From: Acidisphaera sp. S103
GTDB lineage: Bacteria; Pseudomonadota; Alphaproteobacteria; Acetobacterales; Acetobacteraceae
DNA: 64,000 nucleotides
NCBI RefSeq assembly: GCF_009765975.1
Contig: NZ_LMUJ01000036.1
Coordinates: forward strand, 237,975-301,974
Direction: 5' to 3'
The notes under the pieces were generated by a model. That model did no database searches, had not been told where the DNA came from, and worked only from the letters and a program-made list of their open reading frames with translations. This document shows, one piece after another, positions 27,371 through 36,128 of this stretch; position 1 is the stretch's first letter; every line of letters starts with the position of its first letter. The translations under genes were made by a program, and so were the position numbers.

Positions 27371-28482
27371 CCGTGGACGTGCTGAACCGCACCCCGATCG
27401 TACCGGCCGGCATCACAAAGCTGGCGATCGCCGATTGCGACATCCATCCGGTCATCCGCTCCCTTCAGGAGTCGGTATACCCCTATCTGTCGTCGCGCTG
27501 GCGGCACCATCTTGAAACCTATGGCATGAGCCAGCGTGTCGCCTACCAGAACGGTGCGCCACCTTATCCCAAGGCGTTCCCGAATGCCGCCCGCCGCGAT
27601 GCCTGGCCGCCCGGCGGCAATCCGGGCACCGACCTCGATTTCATGCGGTTCCAACACCTGGACGCCCATAACGTGACGTTCGCGATGTGCAATCCGCTGA
27701 TGCCCAGCGGCCAGGGCTTCGCCAACGCGCAACTCAGCGCCGCGCTGTGCCACGCGACCAACGAATGGCAGAAGCACGCGCTGGTCGCCGAGGACGGGCG
27801 GCTGCGGGCCTCGGTGGTGGTGCCGTATGAGGACGCCGTCGCGTCGGTGCAGGAGATCGACCTGCGCGCCGGCGACACCGACTTCGCCCAGGTGCTGCTG
27901 CTGAGCCGGACCGCCGAGCCGCTGGGGCAGCGGCGCTACTGGCCGATTTTCGAGGCAGCGGTGCGGGCTGGGCTGCCGGTCGCTATCCACGCCTTCGGCT
28001 ACGGTGGCAGTCCGATCACCAGCGCGGGCTGGCCGTCCTACTACATCGAGGAGATGGCCGGGCATGCCCAGAACGCCCAGGCGTTGCTCAGCAGCCTGGT
28101 GCTGGACGGCGTGTTCGAGCGCTTCCCGACCCTTCGGGTGATCATTGTGGAAGCCGGTTTCGCCTGGCTGCCGGCGTTGTGCGGCAGGCTCGACAAGCAC
28201 TGGCTGCGCATGCGCGATGAGACGCCGGAGCTGCGGCGCCTGCCATCCGAATACATCCGCCAGCAGGTCTGGCTGACCACCCAGCCGATGGAGGAGCCGG
28301 AAACCCGCGAGCACCTGCTCGACATCATCGAGTGGATTGGCTGGGACCGGCTGCTGTTCGCCAGCGATTATCCGCACTGGGATTATGACGATCCCGAACA
28401 GGCCCTGCCGATCCGGCTGAGCGAGGCGCAGCGCCGGCAGTTCTTCCTTGGCAATGCCCAGGCGCTTTATCGTCTGGCCTGA
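27367..28482 (+). CDS. Amidohydrolase family 2 (ACMSD-like) protein 2
   Basis: Starts at ATG 27367, overlapping the previous gene by four bases. The 371-residue protein keeps the same motifs: IADCDIHPVI near residue 22, LPVAIHAFGYGG near 200, EAGFAWLPALCGRLD and FASDYPHWDYDDPEQ near 340. It is clearly a paralog of the preceding protein but has diverged in the substrate-facing loops, including an extra segment around 60-90. The pair could form a heteromer or act in sequence. Metal-binding residues are intact, so both should be active. Confidence 0.9.
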   Translation: MTVDVLNRTPIVPAGITKLAIADCDIHPVIRSLQESVYPYLSSRWRHHLETYGMSQRVAYQNGAPPYPKAFPNAARRDAWPPGGNPGTDLDFMRFQHLDAHNVTFAMCNPLMPSGQGFANAQLSAALCHATNEWQKHALVAEDGRLRASVVVPYEDAVASVQEIDLRAGDTDFAQVLLLSRTAEPLGQRRYWPIFEAAVRAGLPVAIHAFGYGGSPITSAGWPSYYIEEMAGHAQNAQALLSSLVLDGVFERFPTLRVIIVEAGFAWLPALCGRLDKHWLRMRDETPELRRLPSEYIRQQVWLTTQPMEEPETREHLLDIIEWIGWDRLLFASDYPHWDYDDPEQALPIRLSEAQRRQFFLGNAQALYRLA

Positions 28483-28495
28483 CGGCCGCGCCGCC

Positions 28496-30046
28496 ATGCG
28501 CCACAGTGAGGTCCTGATCGACCGGGCGTTCGAGATCGGTGCGACCGATCCGCGCCTGTTCGGCGCGTTCGTCGAGCATCTCGGCCGAAGTGTCTACGGT
28601 GGTATATACGAGCCCGGCCACAAGACGGCGGACCCGGCCGGCTACCGCCAGGACGTGCTGGCGTTGATCCGCGAACTGGGTCCGACGATCGTCCGCTATC
28701 CCGGCGGCAATTTCGTTTCCGGCTACAACTGGGAAGATGGCGTGGGTCCGGTGGCGCAACGGCCGCGGCGCCTTGACCTGGCCTGGATGTCCGCCGAACC
28801 GAATAGTTTCGGCACCAACGAATTCATCGACTGGTGCCGTCTGGCCGGGATCGAACCGATGCTCGCGGTCAACCTGGGCACGCGCGGTGCCGAGGCGGCC
28901 GGACGGCTGGTCGAATACTGCAACCATCCTGCCGGGACCGCGATGTCGGATCTGCGGCGGTCGCATGGCTGGGAGCAGCCGCACGCGGTGAAATTCTGGT
29001 GCCTCGGCAACGAAATGGATGCGCCGTGGCAGATCGGCGCGAAGACCGCCGACGAGTACGGGCGGCTTGCCACCGAAGCGGCCAAGGTGATGCGCTGGGT
29101 GGACCCGACCGTCGAACTCGCCGCATGCGGCTCCTGCGGGCGCAATATGCCGAACTTCGGGCGGTGGGAAGATGTTGTGCTGGAGCATTGTTTCGATGAG
29201 GTCGAATGGATCTCGCTGCACACCTACCTGAATGACTATGCCGGGGACACGGCTGCGTTTCTGGCCAGCGCCGACACCGTCGATCATTTCATCGAGGAAG
29301 TGATCGCCGTCGCGGATTCCGTCGCCGCTCGGCGGCGGTCGCGCAAGCGGATCAAGCTGAGCCTCGACGAGTGGAATGTTTGGTATCGCACGCGGCGCCC
29401 GCGTGCGACGCGCGTGAAGCCCGGCTGGCCGGTCGCGCCGGACATCCTGCAGGAGATCTACACGATGAAGGATGCCCTGGCGTTCGGGGGCATGGTCATC
29501 GCGCTGCTGAACCACGCCGACCGCGTCCGCGCGGCCTGCCTGGCGCAACTTGTCAACGTGCTGGCGCCGATCATGACCGAGACCGGCGGTCCAGCCTGGC
29601 GGCAGACGATTTTCTGGCCGTTCGCCCACATGACCCGGTTCGGCCGCGGTACGGTGCTGCGCGCGCTGGTCCACTGCGAGACGTACTCTGCCGTTTATCA
29701 CGACCCGCTCGGGCCGGTGGATGTGCCGGTCGAGCTTCCGGCCGTCTCCTACCTCAAGCTTGCGGCCGTCCACGACGATGGGGGCGTGACGTTGTTCATG
29801 CTGAACCGCGATCTCGAAGGTCCGATCCGGATGCAGGCGACGTTGCGGGGGTTCGGTCCGTTGCGGGTGGCCGACGCGCTGACCCTGCACGATGCCGACC
29901 TGGAGGCGATCAACCACCGCGATGCACCGGATCGAATCAGACCTGTCGCGCTTGACGGGGTCGAACAGAACGCCGACGGCCTGCGCGTGTTGCTGCCGCC
30001 TGCATCCTGGAGCGTCATCAGGCTGGTCGCGCTCCCGCGGGGCTGA
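28496..30046 (+). CDS. Alpha-L-arabinofuranosidase, GH51
   Basis: ATG 28496 gives a 516-residue enzyme starting MRHSEVLIDRAFEIGATDPR; the frame is open a little further upstream inside the previous gene. GH51 marks are YPGGNFVSGYNWEDGVGP (about 65), the acid/base Glu173 in CLGNEMD and the nucleophile Glu292 in LSLDEWNVWY. The C-terminal part is the usual jelly-roll domain. There is no signal peptide, so it would cut arabinofuranosyl side groups from imported oligosaccharides in the cytoplasm. It closes the ABC-amidohydrolase operon with a 13-base gap, and gives the best hint of the substrate. Confidence 0.94.
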   Translation: MRHSEVLIDRAFEIGATDPRLFGAFVEHLGRSVYGGIYEPGHKTADPAGYRQDVLALIRELGPTIVRYPGGNFVSGYNWEDGVGPVAQRPRRLDLAWMSAEPNSFGTNEFIDWCRLAGIEPMLAVNLGTRGAEAAGRLVEYCNHPAGTAMSDLRRSHGWEQPHAVKFWCLGNEMDAPWQIGAKTADEYGRLATEAAKVMRWVDPTVELAACGSCGRNMPNFGRWEDVVLEHCFDEVEWISLHTYLNDYAGDTAAFLASADTVDHFIEEVIAVADSVAARRRSRKRIKLSLDEWNVWYRTRRPRATRVKPGWPVAPDILQEIYTMKDALAFGGMVIALLNHADRVRAACLAQLVNVLAPIMTETGGPAWRQTIFWPFAHMTRFGRGTVLRALVHCETYSAVYHDPLGPVDVPVELPAVSYLKLAAVHDDGGVTLFMLNRDLEGPIRMQATLRGFGPLRVADALTLHDADLEAINHRDAPDRIRPVALDGVEQNADGLRVLLPPASWSVIRLVALPRG

Positions 30047-30058
30047 TTGCCATCAGGC

Positions 30059-30118
30059 GGTCGCCTCGGACCTGGACCCGCGCGGACAAAGCGTGTTCCG
30101 TGCGTGTGCCTGATCCCA
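30059..30118 (+). repeat. 60-bp dispersed repeat, copy A
   Basis: This stretch matches the reverse complement of 60095-60153 along its whole length with only a few differences; the core CAAAGCGTGTTCCGTGCGT is exact. It lies just after the GH51 gene and before the carboxylase gene. It may be a mobile or regulatory element of the genome. Confidence 0.8.
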
Positions 30119-30197
30119 GGAGCCATGCCATGACGCAGCCCCCTTCGGTACGCGTTCGGCTGTACGTGCGTAAAGCAAACGGGGAAACAAGAAGAAG

Positions 30198-33100
30198 ATG
30201 CCTATCAAGCGACTGCTGATTGCCAATCGCGGCGAGATCGCCATACGGATCGCGCGCGCTGCTGCCGACCTCGGGCTGAGTGCCGTTGCGGTGTATGGCG
30301 CCGATGATGCGCGATCCTTGCATCTGCGTATCGCAGACGATGCGGTGGAACTGCCGGGGCGTGGTGCGGCCGCGTATCTGGACATCGAGGCGATCGTGTC
30401 GGCTGCGAAGGCGGCGGGCTGCGACGCGATCCATCCTGGGTATGGCTTCCTGGCCGAGCGGCCTGATTTCGCGGTGCGATGCGCGGAGGCCGGGTTGACG
30501 TTCGTTGGTCCGTCCGTTGCGCATCTGACGCTGTTCGGCGACAAGGCCCGCGCTCGCAAGGCGGCGCTGGATGCGGATGTGCCGGTGATCCGTGGGCTGG
30601 ATCATGCGGTGTCGCTGGACGAGGCGCGCGCGTTTTTCGCCGGCCTGCACGGCGGGGCGATGATCATCAAGGCGCTCGCCGGTGGCGGTGGCCGCGGCAC
30701 GCGGGCGGTACTGACGGAAGAGGATGTTGCGCCTGCGTATGAACGATGCCGTTCGGAAGCCGAGGCGGGGTTCGGCCGCGGTGACGTCTATGTGGAGGAA
30801 TTCATCCCCCGCGCTCGCCATGTCGAGGTGCAGATCCTGGGGGACCTGTCCGGCGGCGTCGCGCATCTGGGCGAGCGCGAATGCAGTATTCAGAGGCGGT
30901 TTCAGAAGGTGATCGAAATCGCGCCCGCGCCGGCGATGGATGACGATTTGCGGCATCGTATCATCGAGGCGGCGATGCGGTTCGCGCGGCGGGTCGATTA
31001 CACCAATCTTGGCACGTTCGAGTTCCTGGTCGATGTCACCGGGCGTGCGGGTGCGGAGCCCTTTGTTTTTATTGAAACCAATGCTCGGTTGCAGGTCGAG
31101 CACACGGTGACGGAGGCGGTGACCGGCGTCGATCTGGTGCAGACGCAGATCATGCTGGCTGAAGGCAGGACGCTGAAGGAGCTGGGGCTGCATCATCAGG
31201 ACGCAGCCCGGCCGCGCGGCTTTGCCATCCAGGCCCGGGTCAACATGGAAACGATCGGTGCGGATGGTGTCGTGCGGCCCGGCGGCGGCACGCTGACCGT
31301 CTACGAGGCGCCGAACGGTCCGGGCGTGCGAACCGACGGATTCGGCTATGCCGGGTATCGGACGTCCGGCGCGTTCGATTCGCTGCTGGCCAAGGTCATT
31401 GCGCATGCGCCGCAGCCGGATTTTGCCGCCGCGGTGGCTCGGCTTTCGCGAGCGCTGGCGGAGTTTCGGCTGGAGGGGGTTGCAACGAATATTGGTTTCC
31501 TGCGTAATATCCTAAGCCATCCCGATTTCGTTGCGGGTCGCGTCCATACGCGCTGGATCGACGAACAGATCGGTGCGTTGGCGGCTTCGGAGCAACATCG
31601 GCAGTTGTTCGTGGAGCCGGTGCGGCAGGGCGCTGGTGATGCGGGATTCGCCGGTGCTCGGGTGAAGAGCCGCGATCCGTTGGCGCTGTTCGCCCATGAC
31701 GCCGCGGCCAAGGCACAGCAGGCGGCCGTCGTGGAGGAGGATGACGAAGCGCCGGACCTGGCCGGTCCCGACGGTTCGGTTGGCGTTGCGTCGCCCATCC
31801 AGGGGATGATCGTTTCGATCAGCGTTGCCGAAGGGGATGAGGTGCGGCAAGGCCAGCAGGTCGCCGTGGTTGAGGCGATGAAGATGGAGCATGTCATAGC
31901 CGCCCCGTTCAGTGGCATCGTCCGCCGCGTGACCATGGCTGTCGAGGACGTGGTGCGGGAAGGGTTCCCGATCGTCTTCATCCAGCAGGCCGAGGTGGCG
32001 GAGGGCGGTGCCGTTGCCGAGACGGTGGAGCGCGACCTGGATCACATCCGTGGCGATCTGCGGGAAAGTATCGAACGCCATTCGCTGACTCTGGATGAGA
32101 ACCGGCCGGATTCGGTCGCTCGCCGTCGCAAGACCGGTCATCGGATGCCACGGGAGAATATCGAGCGGCTGGTCGATGCCGGATCGTTTGACGAATACTG
32201 GCCGCTGCTTGTTGCGCGGCAGCATCAGCGTCATTCGATGGAGGCGCTGCGTAAGAACACGCCGGGCGATGGGGTCGTCGCGGGCATGTGCTCGATCAAC
32301 GGCGACCTGTTCGATGCGACGCGGGCTCGGGCGGCGCTGGTGCATTACGACTACACCGTGCTGGCCGGAACGCAGGGGCACCGCAACCACTACAAGCAGG
32401 ACCGGATGTTCGAGCTGGTCCACAGGTTCCGGCTGCCGCTGGTGCTGTTCGGAGAGGGCGGTGGCGGGCGGCCGGGTGAGGACAATATCGGGCCGCGCGT
32501 TGCTATCGACACGACGACGTTCACCACGTTCTCCCGGTTGAGCGGGCTGGTGCCGCTGATCGCGATCGTCAACGGGCGCACTTTCGCGGGTAATACCGCG
32601 CTGGTGGCGTGCAGCGATGTCATCATCGCGACCGAAGGGTCTACGCTGGGCATGGGCGGCCCGGCGATGATCGAGGGCGGCGGGCTGGGCATCTATACGC
32701 CCGAGGAAGTGGGCCCGATGTCGGTGCAGGTGCCGAACGGCGTCGTCGACATCCTGGTCAAGGACGAATTCGCCGCGGTGGATGTGGCGAAGAAATACCT
32801 GTCGTATTTCCAGGGACCGGTCGCCGCGTGGGAGGCGCACGATCAGCGCCTGTTGCGTCACGCGGTGCCGGAGAACCGGCTGCGGCTGTATGACATGCGC
32901 ACGATCATCGATACGATCGCCGATAAGGACTCGGTGCTGGAAATCCGTCCGAAGTTCGGCGTTGGGGTCATCACCGCCTTCATGCGCGTGGAAGGCCGGC
33001 CGATGGGCGTGATCGCCAACAACCCGCACCATCTGGCCGGTGCGGTGGACTCGCCCGGCGCGGACAAGGGTGCCAGGTTTTTGCAGCTATGCGATGCGTT

Positions 33101-33602
33101 CGACATTCCGGTCCTGAGCTTGATCGATTGCCCGGGCATCATGGTCGGGCCGGAGGTGGAGCGGACGGCGCTGGTGCGGCATTGCACACGGCTGTTCAAT
33201 GTCGGCGCCAACATGACGACGCCGTTGTTCACCGTGGTCGTCCGCAAGGCCTACGGGCTGGGTGCGCAGGCGATGCTGGGGGCGGGGGCGTTGGTCGGCT
33301 TTTTCGCTGTCGCTTGGCCGACAGCGGAGTTCGCCGGCATGAACATCGAGGGTGCGGTCAAGCTGGGATATCGCAAGGAGCTGATGGCAATCGAAGATCC
33401 CGAAGCGCGCCGGCGCGAATTCGAGGGCCGCACCGCAGCGGCCTACGACGCTGCCAAGGCGGTGAACGCGGTGATGGGCGGCGGCATCGACGACGTGATC
33501 GATCCGGCGGAGACGCGGCGCTGGATCGCGAATGCGCTGAAGCGGGTGCCGCCGGTGCCGCCTCGGACGGAGAAGAAGTATCCGTATATCGATCCGTGGT
33601 GA
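30198..33602 (+). CDS. Single-chain biotin-dependent acyl-CoA carboxylase (BC-BCCP-CT fusion)
   Basis: The 1134-residue protein joins all three carboxylase parts. Residues about 1-450 are biotin carboxylase (LIANRGEIAIRIARAA, the ATP-grasp loop GGGGRGTRAV, FIETNARLQVEHTVTE). Residues about 525-600 are the biotin carrier with EAMKMEH and biotinyl Lys562. Residues about 620-1134 are a carboxyltransferase of the propionyl/acetyl-CoA beta type (FGEGGGGRPGEDN, GSTLGMGGPAMIEGGG, SLIDCPGIMVGPEVE). It would carboxylate an acyl-CoA using bicarbonate and ATP, like the single-chain long-chain acyl-CoA carboxylases known from mycobacteria and some proteobacteria. No separate subunit genes lie nearby. Substrate chain length cannot be read. 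Confidence 0.93.
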   Translation: MPIKRLLIANRGEIAIRIARAAADLGLSAVAVYGADDARSLHLRIADDAVELPGRGAAAYLDIEAIVSAAKAAGCDAIHPGYGFLAERPDFAVRCAEAGLTFVGPSVAHLTLFGDKARARKAALDADVPVIRGLDHAVSLDEARAFFAGLHGGAMIIKALAGGGGRGTRAVLTEEDVAPAYERCRSEAEAGFGRGDVYVEEFIPRARHVEVQILGDLSGGVAHLGERECSIQRRFQKVIEIAPAPAMDDDLRHRIIEAAMRFARRVDYTNLGTFEFLVDVTGRAGAEPFVFIETNARLQVEHTVTEAVTGVDLVQTQIMLAEGRTLKELGLHHQDAARPRGFAIQARVNMETIGADGVVRPGGGTLTVYEAPNGPGVRTDGFGYAGYRTSGAFDSLLAKVIAHAPQPDFAAAVARLSRALAEFRLEGVATNIGFLRNILSHPDFVAGRVHTRWIDEQIGALAASEQHRQLFVEPVRQGAGDAGFAGARVKSRDPLALFAHDAAAKAQQAAVVEEDDEAPDLAGPDGSVGVASPIQGMIVSISVAEGDEVRQGQQVAVVEAMKMEHVIAAPFSGIVRRVTMAVEDVVREGFPIVFIQQAEVAEGGAVAETVERDLDHIRGDLRESIERHSLTLDENRPDSVARRRKTGHRMPRENIERLVDAGSFDEYWPLLVARQHQRHSMEALRKNTPGDGVVAGMCSINGDLFDATRARAALVHYDYTVLAGTQGHRNHYKQDRMFELVHRFRLPLVLFGEGGGGRPGEDNIGPRVAIDTTTFTTFSRLSGLVPLIAIVNGRTFAGNTALVACSDVIIATEGSTLGMGGPAMIEGGGLGIYTPEEVGPMSVQVPNGVVDILVKDEFAAVDVAKKYLSYFQGPVAAWEAHDQRLLRHAVPENRLRLYDMRTIIDTIADKDSVLEIRPKFGVGVITAFMRVEGRPMGVIANNPHHLAGAVDSPGADKGARFLQLCDAFDIPVLSLIDCPGIMVGPEVERTALVRHCTRLFNVGANMTTPLFTVVVRKAYGLGAQAMLGAGALVGFFAVAWPTAEFAGMNIEGAVKLGYRKELMAIEDPEARRREFEGRTAAAYDAAKAVNAVMGGGIDDVIDPAETRRWIANALKRVPPVPPRTEKKYPYIDPW

Positions 33603-33742
33603 ACGGGTTGGCAGAGCGTGGCACTGGTGTTGCGTTGTATCTGACGACGACAGTTGGATGCTCAGCCGTTACGAGATTTATCGAGGATGACCGACTCGTT
33701 TCGGAGCTGCTGGCGCGTTCGCGCCAGCAGCCGACCGTCACC

Positions 33743-33958
33743 TCAATAGTAGCGCCAGTGATGATGCCACCAATGGCGACGCCAATGGTGGTGCCAGTAG
33801 TGCCGATGATGCCAACGGTGCCAATAGACCTGCTGTATGTCAGGACCTTGTTGCGTGACGCCATTAGCGGGCGGCCGGACGGGTGCGGCTGCCGCGGGCA
33901 GAGACAGTCCAGCAACTACAGCACCGATGGCGACGCCGCGCAGGAGCATCTTGGTCAT
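33743..33958 (-). CDS. Secreted His/Trp/Arg-rich microprotein, 71 residues
   Basis: ATG 33958 follows AGAGG and starts MTKMLLRGVAIGAVVAGLSL, a clear signal peptide cut near AAA-APV. The mature part of about 46 residues ends in a remarkable stretch of His, Trp and Arg (WHRWHHRHYWHHHWRRHWWH). Such a tail could bind metals such as copper, zinc or nickel, or insert at membranes; neither is shown. It is convergent with the carboxylase gene. No family is recognised. Confidence 0.75.
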   Translation of the reverse strand: MTKMLLRGVAIGAVVAGLSLPAAAAPVRPPANGVTQQGPDIQQVYWHRWHHRHYWHHHWRRHWWHHHWRYY

Positions 33959-34273
33959 TAAGAACCTCTATCGTGTCGTAACAGCACGAAGCATCCCGGG
34001 TCTTTGCGTCGATTGGATGGCGGCATTTCCTGGAAAAAGTGACGTTCGTGTGAGCGGCGCCCGGTCGGAAAAAGTGACTGTGGAAGGCGCGGGGAGGGAA
34101 GGGTGCTGGTGGTGGGATGGGGTCACGCTCGACGGCGTCCGCCGTGAAACTGACTGGCGATTGGCCGAAGTGGCAGCGATGACGCGTGCGTAAAATTGCG
34201 CAGGGATGGGCGCAGCAAGCACATCCTTCCGACCTGGAATGGCTCCGCTCAATACCGGATCGCCACGGCGCCC
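33959..34273. other. Gap between two small secreted-peptide genes
   Basis: 315 bases. It should carry the promoter of the His/Trp-rich microprotein on the minus strand. The open frames that cross it lack ribosome sites and known matches. I see no clear hairpin or operator. Confidence 0.5.
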
Positions 34274-34447
34274 CTAGATGTCTACGGCGGTCTTGCCAGG
34301 GCTGTAGGCGATGTCGCCGTGTGACCCCGGATGGCTGGTCGCGTCGAGCAGAACAGCGGCACCACTGGCCAGAGAAGCGATACCAGCAGACGCGATACCG
34401 GCGGTGACGGCGAGGGCGATGAACGCAGCAAAGATCATCTTTTTCAT
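34274..34447 (-). CDS. Small secreted peptide, 57 residues
   Basis: ATG 34447 follows GGAGA. The product begins MKKMIFAAFIALAVTAGIAS, an obvious signal peptide, and the mature end carries DATSHPGSHGDIAYSPGKTA. It resembles the many short periplasmic peptides of alphaproteobacteria that have no known role. It lies 315 bases upstream of the His/Trp-rich microprotein gene, on the same strand. Coding is supported by the ribosome site and signal sequence; function is unknown. Confidence 0.65.
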   Translation of the reverse strand: MKKMIFAAFIALAVTAGIASAGIASLASGAAVLLDATSHPGSHGDIAYSPGKTAVDI

Positions 34448-34616
34448 CGAAATTCTCCATCTCCGGTCGGGCGAGATGTCCGGCTTCGATGGGTCGTATT
34501 TGGACCTATGTCGATGAACCGATAATCCGCTTTCTGGGCATCGGATTTATGCGTCGTCTGGGGGAATGGATGCTCGACGGTCAGGCGCCGCGACGGCTGC
34601 CAAGTCAACTCATCGG

Positions 34617-34799
34617 TCACTGGGGGCTTTCAGGACGGGGGATGACCGCCGATCCGGCGAACAGGTCAAGCTCCAGTTGCGCCCTGTCGCCTGGTTCGTC
34701 CCGGCACCGTTCGCACGGGACCGCCTCGTAAGCCGGCGGCCACGGCCGTGGAATCGCTCTGCCGCATGATGGGCAAACTGTGTGGTATGGAGCGGTCAT
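34617..34799 (-). CDS. Possible zinc-ribbon microprotein, 60 residues
   Basis: ATG 34799 gives MTAPYHTVCPSCGRAIPRPW, then CERC about 15 residues later: two CxxC pairs that could hold one zinc ion. The rest is acidic (LELDLFAGSA). No strong ribosome site is visible, so the start is uncertain, and the frame could be an accident of GC-rich sequence; the paired CxxC spacing is the reason to call it. No signal peptide. Function unknown. Confidence 0.45.
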   Translation of the reverse strand: MTAPYHTVCPSCGRAIPRPWPPAYEAVPCERCRDEPGDRAQLELDLFAGSAVIPRPESPQ

Positions 34800-34956
34800 G
34801 CCGCAGCATGTTCTATTTATGTTCTTGTGACAATGCACCGCAGGGGCGTCGTTGCGTGGATCGATGGGTGGGTCGCGAAACGATGGGGGAGGTCCCAATT
34901 GACGACGACCGCCGACGGTGGCCTCCTCCAGCCGATCCCGCCCTGAGGAGGTACGT

Positions 34957-36045
34957 GTGAAGATTACTTCGATTGCGATGCAGGAGTATCGCTGGCCGCG
35001 CAGCAAGCCGATCGCCAACGGCAAACATACCTATACCCATGTCAACTACGCGCTGGTCAAGATCGCCACCGACCAGGGAATAACCGGTATCGGGCTCGGC
35101 CATGGCGGCGAGATCGAGCGCGCCATCATCGCCGGTTTCGCGCCGATGCTGGTGGGTGAGGACCCGATCGATGTCGAACGGCTGTGGCACAAGATGTGGG
35201 AGCCGAAGCTCGTCGGACGCCGCGGCCTGACCACACGGGCAATCTCCGCGATCGACATAGGATTATGGGACATTCGTGCCAAGGCTGCGAACATGCCCCT
35301 ATGGAAGATGCTCGGCGGCTTTCGCGACCGCGTGCCGACCTACGTCGCCGGCGGCTATTATGAGGAAGGCAAGGGCCTGCGCGAACTTGCCCGAGAGATG
35401 GAAGACAACGTCAGGATGGGGGCCCGCGCCGTGAAAATGAAGGTGGGCGGCGTGCCGATCGCGGAGGATGCCGAACGGGTGCGCGTCGCGCGGGACGCGG
35501 TGGGACCGGGGGTGAAATTGCTGGTCGATGCGAACTGTGCCTATCGCTCTTACGAAGCGATTCAGTTTGCCCGCAAGATTGAGGCATACGACGTGTTCTG
35601 GTTCGAAGAGCCCGTGATGCCCGACGACTACGACGGCCACCGCAAACTGGCGCAGGCGACGTCGATCCCGATCGCGACCGGCGAGAACGAGTACACCCGT
35701 TATGGCTTCCGCGACCTGATCCGCAACGACTGCGCCGCGATCCTGAACGCGGACGCGAAAATCCTTGGCGGTGTCACGGAATTCATGAAGGTGGCGGCGC
35801 TCGCACAGGCACATGATCTGGACATTGCGCCGCATGGCTCACAGGACATCCACATCCATCTTGTCTCGGCGATCTCGAATGGGCTGATCCTGGAATTCTA
35901 TCGTGACACCGTCGATCCGATGTGGGGGCGTATCTATCGTGAGACGCTGAAGCTGAACGACGACGGCACGGTCAGCGCGCCGATGGCGCCAGGCATCGGC
36001 ATCGAACCGGATGAGAACGTGCTGGCACCCTATCGGATCGCGTGA
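34957..36045 (+). CDS. Mandelate racemase/muconate-lactonizing (enolase superfamily) enzyme
   Basis: GTG 34957 is chosen because GAGGAGG lies six bases before it and the product begins MKITSIAMQEYRW; the longer frame from 34918 looks non-coding. The 362-residue protein has the barrel motifs of the family: KMKVGG with Lys160/Lys162, metal ligands Asp191 (LVDANCAY), Glu217 or Glu218 (WFEEPV) and the GENE glutamate near 243, and the catalytic histidine in IAPHGSQD near 293. The KxK plus late His layout is that of the mandelate-racemase subgroup, mostly sugar-acid dehydratases. It may follow the arabinose-type catabolism upstream, but it is a separate transcription unit. Confidence 0.93.
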   Translation: MKITSIAMQEYRWPRSKPIANGKHTYTHVNYALVKIATDQGITGIGLGHGGEIERAIIAGFAPMLVGEDPIDVERLWHKMWEPKLVGRRGLTTRAISAIDIGLWDIRAKAANMPLWKMLGGFRDRVPTYVAGGYYEEGKGLRELAREMEDNVRMGARAVKMKVGGVPIAEDAERVRVARDAVGPGVKLLVDANCAYRSYEAIQFARKIEAYDVFWFEEPVMPDDYDGHRKLAQATSIPIATGENEYTRYGFRDLIRNDCAAILNADAKILGGVTEFMKVAALAQAHDLDIAPHGSQDIHIHLVSAISNGLILEFYRDTVDPMWGRIYRETLKLNDDGTVSAPMAPGIGIEPDENVLAPYRIA

Positions 36046-36128
36046 GCGGCCGGAAAGCGGTTTTGTTGCAAACTTTCCGGAGGTAATTACTCAGATACCG
36101 CCATAGTTTTCAATGCCCGCTGCCTCGA

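Noticed and set aside
28325..29917. Long open frame (530 codons) on the minus strand
   Set aside because: Antisense to the GH51 gene, whose catalytic motifs are intact on the plus strand; the antisense product has no recognisable domain.
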